Shown here: positions 31,812 to 36,247 of the stretch, one piece after another | How the letters are laid out: each line of letters begins with the position of its first letter | How positions within the stretch are numbered: position 1 is the first letter of the stretch | Assembly: GCA_934193095.1 (NCBI GenBank) | Contig: CAKPUX010000019.1 | Coordinates: 1-36,247, forward strand | Direction: 5' to 3' | Origin: an uncultured Dialister sp. | GTDB taxonomy: Bacteria > Bacillota > Negativicutes > Veillonellales > Dialisteraceae | Length of the DNA stretch: 36,247 nt | Notes under the pieces: generated by a model | Seen by the model: the letters and a program-made list of their open reading frames with translations, nothing else | The model's database searches: none | Told to the model about the DNA's origin: nothing | Program-made: the position numbers and the translations under genes

Positions 31812-32747
31812 TTACACCAGCTCCGGCATGGGGACGGATTTCAAAATATCATCGAGCACGCTCGCGGCAGTCTTTCCGGCAAAGCGGGCATCGCCGGAAA
31901 GGGTGATACGGTGGGAGAGGGTGTAGGGGGCGACGGCGAGGACATCATCCGGGGTCGCGTAAGTTCTGCCCTCCATGAGGGCATGGGCGCGGGTCATGGC
32001 GGAAAGCGCCATCGTGCCGCGCGGAGAGATACCGAGCGAGATGTCATGGCTTTCTCTGGTAGCAGCAGCGATATCCACCATGTAGGCGAAGAGGCTGTCT
32101 TCGACATGGACCTCTGCGGCTTGTTTTCTAAGGGTAAGAAGGTCGTCGGGCGTGATGACGGCGCTGAGGGACAGAGCGGCGCTCCGGCGGCTGCCCTTCA
32201 GGATCTCGATCTCGTTCTCACGGGACGGATAGCCGACGGTGATGCGGATCATGAAGCGGTCGGTCTGCGACTCGGGGAGCTCCTGTGTGCCGGAGGAGCC
32301 GAAAGGATTCTGCGTCGCCATGACGATGAAAGGCTGCGGGACGGTGTAGGTCTTGCCGTCGACCGAGAGGCGTCCTTCCTGCATGACTTCGAGGAGCGCG
32401 GACTGTGTCTTCGGAGAGGCACGGTTGATCTCATCGGCGAGGAAGAAATTCGTCATCGCGCTGCCGGCCACGTAGCGAAAGCTGCCGGAAACTTTGTCAT
32501 ACATGGAAAATCCCGTGATATCCGAGGGCAGGACATCGGGGGTGAACTGCATACGCTTGTAGTCAAGCCCGAGTGTGCGGGTGAAGGCGACGGCCATGGT
32601 CGTCTTGCCCACGCCGGGGATGTCATCGATCAGGATATGGCCGCCTGCCAAGATGGCGGTCAGTATACGGCGGAGTACATCGTCCTTGCCCAGGACGGCT
32701 TTGCCTGTCTCAGCGAGAATGGCGTCTATGGTTTCTTTGGTATTCAT
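31812..32747 (-). CDS. MoxR-family AAA+ ATPase
   Basis: Cytosolic AAA+ chaperone-type ATPase of 311 residues. Walker A PGVGKTT is at 44-50, Walker B FFLADEINRA at 101-110, sensor 1 ATQN at 144-147, and the family segment ELPESQTDRF near 157-166. The C-terminal lid (about 230-305) has LGISPRGTMALSAMTRAHAL. ATG follows AAGGAGG. MoxR proteins usually act with DUF58/VWA proteins encoded beside them, here downstream on the same strand after a 289-base repeat spacer. Confidence 0.94.
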   Translation of the reverse strand: MNTKETIDAILAETGKAVLGKDDVLRRILTAILAGGHILIDDIPGVGKTTMAVAFTRTLGLDYKRMQFTPDVLPSDITGFSMYDKVSGSFRYVAGSAMTNFFLADEINRASPKTQSALLEVMQEGRLSVDGKTYTVPQPFIVMATQNPFGSSGTQELPESQTDRFMIRITVGYPSRENEIEILKGSRRSAALSLSAVITPDDLLTLRKQAAEVHVEDSLFAYMVDIAAATRESHDISLGISPRGTMALSAMTRAHALMEGRTYATPDDVLAVAPYTLSHRITLSGDARFAGKTAASVLDDILKSVPMPELV

Positions 32748-32882
32748 GAGGGCCTCCTTTATTTATACTCTACTATTATACAACGATTGGGGAAGGGGGC
32801 TGTGGCACATCCGTCTGAAGCCTGATTTCTGAAATCGAGCGGTGTAAGGAAGAGGGGGACGAAGCGTTTCCATAGTCACCAG

Positions 32883-33755
32883 TCACCTCACATACCTTCT
32901 TTTCACAAAACGGATAAACTCTTCGAGCCCATGAGGGAGAAAGATGCCCTTCTTCCAGAGGATGCCAAACTTGGTGCTGATTTCCGGCGTGACCGGTATG
33001 CGGACGAAACGCTCCTCATCGATGGGAATGGACGAGTAGAGAAAGGCACCGCAGCGGCCGCTTTCCAGATAGTTCATCATCGTCGTCAGCTGGCTGAGGT
33101 AGAGCTTCACGTGCGGCGTGAGGCCGAGGGCGCGGAAGGCGGCGGTGATGGTGAGTGTCTGTACCGAGTCCATGTGGAAGAGGAGCAGCGTTTCCTCAGA
33201 AAGGGCAGGCAGGCTGACGGATGTCAGATGCGAGAGGGGGTGATTTTTGGAAACGCAGTAGACATAGTGATCCTCTTTCATCGTATAGTAGTGGTACTGC
33301 TCCAGATTATATATATCGAGATTCCCCAAAAGGATGTCCAGTTTTTCCTCCTGTACGAGCTCGGCGGCGCGGTGGGAGGCGCATTCGGAGAGCTCGAGCG
33401 GGACTGGACATACCGCTTCGAAGGCATCAGAGAGCGCGGGAAGGAAGATGGTGGACAGGATCGGAGGAATGCCGACACGGATGGGACGCACGGAGAGTGC
33501 GGCTTGACTGAATTCCTCCTGCATATTCCTCGCGCGCTGTAGGAGGTCATTGGCTCTTTCATAAAAAGCGGCGCCTTCTTCCGTCAGGTGGATGCGGTTC
33601 GGCGTGTGAAGGAAAAGGGAAATGTGGAACTCTTTCTCCAGCTCATGGATGGCGGTGGAAATCGTCGGCTGGGAAATGTAGAGGGCTTTCGCCGCGCGGA
33701 CGATGCTGTGATAACGGCAGACGGCGCAGAAATAAGTGAGCTGCTGTAAGGTCAT
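32883..33755 (-). CDS. LysR-family regulator, probably of ttdAB
   Basis: 290-residue LysR-type regulator. The winged helix-turn-helix is at 1-60 (LQQLTYFCAVCRYHSIVRAAKALYISQPTIS in outline) and the effector domain from about 88. ATG 33755, eight bases after AAAGGAG, is preferred; the frame is open upstream into repeat sequence with no family resemblance. It is divergent from ttdA, as ttdR is from ttdAB in E. coli, so control of tartrate dehydratase is likely. About 490 bases of mostly repeat DNA separate them. Confidence 0.9.
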   Translation of the reverse strand: MTLQQLTYFCAVCRYHSIVRAAKALYISQPTISTAIHELEKEFHISLFLHTPNRIHLTEEGAAFYERANDLLQRARNMQEEFSQAALSVRPIRVGIPPILSTIFLPALSDAFEAVCPVPLELSECASHRAAELVQEEKLDILLGNLDIYNLEQYHYYTMKEDHYVYCVSKNHPLSHLTSVSLPALSEETLLLFHMDSVQTLTITAAFRALGLTPHVKLYLSQLTTMMNYLESGRCGAFLYSSIPIDEERFVRIPVTPEISTKFGILWKKGIFLPHGLEEFIRFVKRRYVR

Positions 33756-34080
33756 GGGAAGACTCCTTTGGGAAAATTGGGGGGGAGCCCGTAGGGCGTA
33801 GCGCCCCTTTTGATTGTGGATGAAAGCGCTTCTCGAATGAGGAATGAAGGTGGCGGCTTCGCGCACCGGTTTAGCCTTCCCCTCAAGGGGAAGGTGCCCC
33901 GAAGGGGCGGATAGGGTACCTGCGGCATGAAAGACAGATGAGCAAAATGGAAAATGCGTCTGCAAACATAGTGACACTCACGTAAGCACCCGAGCACCGC
34001 TGGCGCGGTCCCCCTTCCTCATAAGGGGAATGCTGCCACCACAACCCTGAACCCATCAACCTGAACCCTGAACCTTCATT
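33756..34080. repeat. Repeat block between LysR and ttdA
   Basis: Contains a 28-bp direct repeat (33835-33862) identical to 31575-31602; adjacent GC-rich hairpins (CCTTCCCC/GGGGAAGG and GCCCC/GGGGC, about 33875-33907); a 34-base repeat (33904-33937) matching the complement of 35898-35931 at 28 of 34 positions; and heptamers at 34043-34077. No gene is seen. Confidence 0.8.
34043..34077. repeat. Heptamer tandem repeat, five units
   Basis: AACCCTG, AACCCAT, CAACCTG, AACCCTG, AACCTTC in continuous seven-base register. Complementary in motif to the GGTTCAG units at 31545-31565, so the two arrays face each other across 2.5 kb. Confidence 0.8.
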
Positions 34081-34101
34081 TCTTTTTAGTATAGTTTTTT
34101 C

Positions 34102-34155
34102 TGAAGCTAACTTCAATATTCAGAAATTTATTTTTATCTGAAAGAGGACTATACT
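34102..34155 (+). promoter_or_regulatory. ttdAB promoter and candidate LysR operator
   Basis: TTTATT (34127-34132) and TATACT (34150-34155) are 17 bases apart. The weak -35 fits an activated promoter. TGAAG (34102-34106) and CTTCA (34111-34115) form a perfect dyad, nested in TTCTGAA/TTCAGAA arms (34099-34105 and 34119-34125). Its position, about 47-60 bases before the expected start, is where LysR activators usually bind. Confidence 0.55.
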
Positions 34156-34248
34156 GCAGACAGTCAAGGGGAGCGGTGAGAGCTTCCTATAAAGTAAAAG
34201 GGTCAGCTGAGACGCGAAAAACTGGCAGCTGATCGAAGGAGGATCCAA

Positions 34249-35151
34249 ATGAAAACTGGAGTAGAAAAACTGACCGATGTCATGGCTCATTTTCTGGGAC
34301 ATACCGCCATCCGTTTGCCGGATGATGTGATCGCGAAACTGGAAGAACTGCGCGACAAAGAGGACCATCCGCTTGCGAAGGTCATTTATCGCACGATGTT
34401 TAGAAATCAGAGGCTCGCCGAAGAGCTGCAGCGCCCGTCCTGTCAGGATACGGGTGTCCCGCAGTATTGGGTACGCTGCGGCACCGCATTTCCTTATATC
34501 AATGAACTGGAAGACCTGCTGCGCGAAGCCACCATTCAAGCGACCTTTGAGACGCCGCTTCGCCACAACTCGGTTGAGACTTTCGATGAATACAATACAG
34601 GCAAGAATGTCGGCAAGGGGACGCCGACTGTCTGGTGGGATATCATCCCCCATTCGGATCAGTGTGAGATATACACCTACCTGTCCGGCGGCGGCTGCTC
34701 GCTTCCCGGCTGTGCGACCGTGCTGATGCCTGGCGAAGGCTATGAAGGTATTGTGAAATTTGTCATGGACCGCATGACTTCTTATGGCCTCAATGCCTGC
34801 CCGCCGCTCCTGATCGGTATCGGTGTCGGCACCTCTGTCGAGACAGCAGCGCTGAACTCCAAGAAAGCCCTCATGCGGCCGGTAGACAGCCACAGCGACA
34901 ATCCAAGAGCTGCCAAGATGGAGAAGCTCTTAGAAGATGGCATCAATGCACTCGGCCTTGGACCGCAGGGCATGGGCGGGCACTACTCTGTCATGGGTGT
35001 CCATATCGAGAATACGGCACGCCATCCATCCGTCATCGGCTGTGCGCTGAATGTAGGCTGCTGGAGCCATCGCCGCGGTCATATCATTTTCGATAAAGAC
35101 CTGAACTTTACCACCGATACCCATAGCCATTTCGTATATGAAGAGAAATAA
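34249..35151 (+). CDS. ttdA: L(+)-tartrate dehydratase alpha subunit
   Basis: Alpha (Fe-S) subunit of a class I fumarase-type hydro-lyase, converting L(+)-tartrate to oxaloacetate and water in the cytosol; a fumarase-like activity on related acids is the alternative. 300 residues, close to E. coli TtdA (303). Three cysteines align with the expected [4Fe-4S] ligands: Cys65 in SCQDTG, Cys184 in NACPP, Cys271 in GCWSHRRG. The motif YLSGGGCSLPGC and RHNSVEIF-like RHNSVETFDEYNTGKN match tartrate rather than generic fumarate members as I recall them. ATG follows GAAGGAGGA. ttdB follows after 15 bases. Confidence 0.9.
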   Translation: MKTGVEKLTDVMAHFLGHTAIRLPDDVIAKLEELRDKEDHPLAKVIYRTMFRNQRLAEELQRPSCQDTGVPQYWVRCGTAFPYINELEDLLREATIQATFETPLRHNSVETFDEYNTGKNVGKGTPTVWWDIIPHSDQCEIYTYLSGGGCSLPGCATVLMPGEGYEGIVKFVMDRMTSYGLNACPPLLIGIGVGTSVETAALNSKKALMRPVDSHSDNPRAAKMEKLLEDGINALGLGPQGMGGHYSVMGVHIENTARHPSVIGCALNVGCWSHRRGHIIFDKDLNFTTDTHSHFVYEEK

Positions 35152-35166
35152 GGAAGGGAGACTATC

Positions 35167-35796
35167 ATGGCTGTCATCGTGAAAGAAGATAAAAAAATCC
35201 TGGTTACTCCGATTTCCAGAGAAGATCTGAAAGATATTCATATCGGAGACATTGTGTATCTCTCCGGGGATCTTACCACCTGTCGTGACGTGGCTCATCG
35301 CCGCGTCGTCGAAGAAGGACGGGAGATCCCTGTCGATGTCAGAGACGAGGCCATCCTCCATGCCGGACCGATCATTCGACCTCATGATGACGGGACTTAT
35401 GAAATGGTCTCTGTCGGTCCGACCACATCCATGCGTATGGAGAAATTCGAGTATGAATTCATCAAAACGACCGGCGTCCGCGTCATCGTAGGCAAAGGTG
35501 GCATGCGCGAAAATACCGAGCGCGGCTGTAAGGAATTTGGTGCGATCCACTGCGTATTCCCTGCGGGCAATGCCGTCGTCGCTGCCAAAGAGGTCGAGGA
35601 AATCGTCGAAGCCCAGTGGAAGGATCTGGGCATGCCGGAAACTCTCTGGCACTGCCATGTCAAAGAATTCGGCCCGCTGATCGTATCTATCGATTCGTAT
35701 GGAAGAAACTACTTCGAAGAAATGAAAGTGGAATACAACAAGAGAAAAGGAAAAGAAATCGAACGTATCAGCAAAGAGGTCGGATTCATTAAATAA
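35167..35796 (+). CDS. ttdB: L(+)-tartrate dehydratase beta subunit
   Basis: Beta subunit (swivelling C-terminal domain of class I fumarases) that completes the TtdA2B2 enzyme. 209 residues. It reads like E. coli TtdB throughout: ILVTPISREDLKDI, GDIVYLSGDLTTCRDVAHRR, HAGPI, MVSVGPTTSMRME (about 79-91), VGKGGM, and VKEFGPLIVSID. ATG 35167 follows GGAAGGGAG. No tartrate/succinate antiporter (ttdT) follows; the gene ends at a repeat. Confidence 0.92.
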   Translation: MAVIVKEDKKILVTPISREDLKDIHIGDIVYLSGDLTTCRDVAHRRVVEEGREIPVDVRDEAILHAGPIIRPHDDGTYEMVSVGPTTSMRMEKFEYEFIKTTGVRVIVGKGGMRENTERGCKEFGAIHCVFPAGNAVVAAKEVEEIVEAQWKDLGMPETLWHCHVKEFGPLIVSIDSYGRNYFEEMKVEYNKRKGKEIERISKEVGFIK

Positions 35797-35800
35797 GAAG

Positions 35801-35889
35801 AAAAGGCGATGTGAAATAACGATCATCTCATTTTCGCTTTCAATCTGCCGCGGGGACTTGCAGCTCTCATAGGAGTGACCGGGAAACCT
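35801..35889 (+). repeat. Dispersed repeat, right copy
   Basis: Near-identical inverted copy of bases 1-90. It begins four bases after the ttdB stop and may include the 3' end of its transcript. A typical terminator with a T-run was not found here. Confidence 0.85.
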
Positions 35890-35937
35890 TATCTCGGCTG
35901 TCTTTCATACCATAGTCACTCTATCCGCCCCTGCGGG

Positions 35938-36247
35938 TAATGCTATTAAGTTAAGCGGAAGAACGTTCTTGGCTCCCCATCGGGGGAGCTGCCCGAAGGG
36001 CTTGTGCAAGCGAACTGGATTTTTAGGAGTGAAGCGACGCGAAAATCCAGTGAGACGCCATTTCGAACGAAGTGAGATGAGGGGGCTACTTAGCGGTATT
36101 GCATGAAAGTGTTGGGATATCAATAGCATCGGACTATTCAACATAGCACGCTATACCGCTAGCATGCCCCTATTGCCTTCGGCACTTCCCCCGAAGGGGG
36201 AAGCAAGACGTTACGTAGCTAACGATTTCCTTAACTTAATAGCATTA
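35938..36247. mobile_element. Repeat element with 18-bp perfect terminal inverted repeats
   Basis: The 18 bases at 35938-35955 are the exact reverse complement of 36230-36247, the last 18 bases of the window. Inside are nested hairpins: GCTCCCC/GGGGAGC near 35972-35989; CTGGATTTT/AAAATCCAG near 36017-36051; TAGCGGTAT/ATACCGCTA near 36091-36160; and CTTCCCCC/GGGGGAAG with a GAA loop (36185-36203). No reading frame is convincing. It looks like a non-autonomous element or structured intergenic repeat of 310 bp. Confidence 0.7.

Overview
The window looks like the ribosomal-protein region of a Negativicutes bacterium, probably Veillonellaceae (Dialister or Megasphaera relatives). That placement rests on remembered protein similarity and gene order, not on a search. 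Bases 1 and 36247 both lie at the ends of repeats (a 90-bp dispersed repeat at the left, an 18-bp terminal inverted repeat at the right), so the window may be a whole draft contig broken at repeats.

Layout. (a) 1-758: a repeat copy, then a LOG-family nucleotide-monophosphate phosphoribohydrolase with its own promoter. (b) 1042-5734: the str operon behind a perfect TTGACA-17-TATAAT promoter: L7Ae-family protein, rpsL, rpsG, fusA, tuf, terminator. rpoBC does not precede it. (c) 5772-6430: minus-strand remains of an iron-type ABC permease, separating tuf from rpsJ. (d) 6722-21484: one continuous plus-strand S10-spc-alpha cluster behind a structured leader: rpsJ, rplC, rplD, rplW, rplB, rpsS, rplV, rpsC, rplP, rpmC, rpsQ, rplN, rplX, rplE, rpsN (long C-minus form), rpsH, rplF, rplR, rpsE, rpmD, rplO, secY, adk, map, infA, rpmJ, rpsM, rpsK, rpoA, rplQ. 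rpsD is absent.

(e) 21485-28126: accessory genes: a DUF805 membrane protein enclosed by a 28-bp perfect inverted repeat and followed by a MITE-like element; an EamA/DMT transporter; a tRNA-Cys-like gene with several non-canonical features but its own promoter and terminator; two tandem AEC-family carriers; a possible 50-residue protein; and a LysR regulator. (f) 28176-32747: a minus-strand MoxR ATPase, DUF58 and TgpA-like transglutaminase set, interrupted between moxR and the DUF58 gene by a repeat block holding perfect heptamer-register tandem repeats. (g) 32883-35796: a LysR regulator divergent from ttdA-ttdB, the two subunits of an oxygen-sensitive Fe-S L(+)-tartrate dehydratase, with a repeat block in the divergent region. 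(h) 35801-36247: repeats.

How the genes work together. The first 21 kb is translation, protein export, nucleotide homeostasis and transcription core, tightly packed with 1-35 nt gaps and 1-8 nt overlaps. The rest is small transport, regulation and anaerobic carboxylic-acid metabolism units, separated by hairpin-rich repeats. No CRISPR array, phage, toxin-antitoxin pair, defence island or biosynthetic cluster was seen. The observations most worth following are the unusual tRNA, the inverted-repeat DUF805 cassette, the heptamer repeats and the rpsJ leader.
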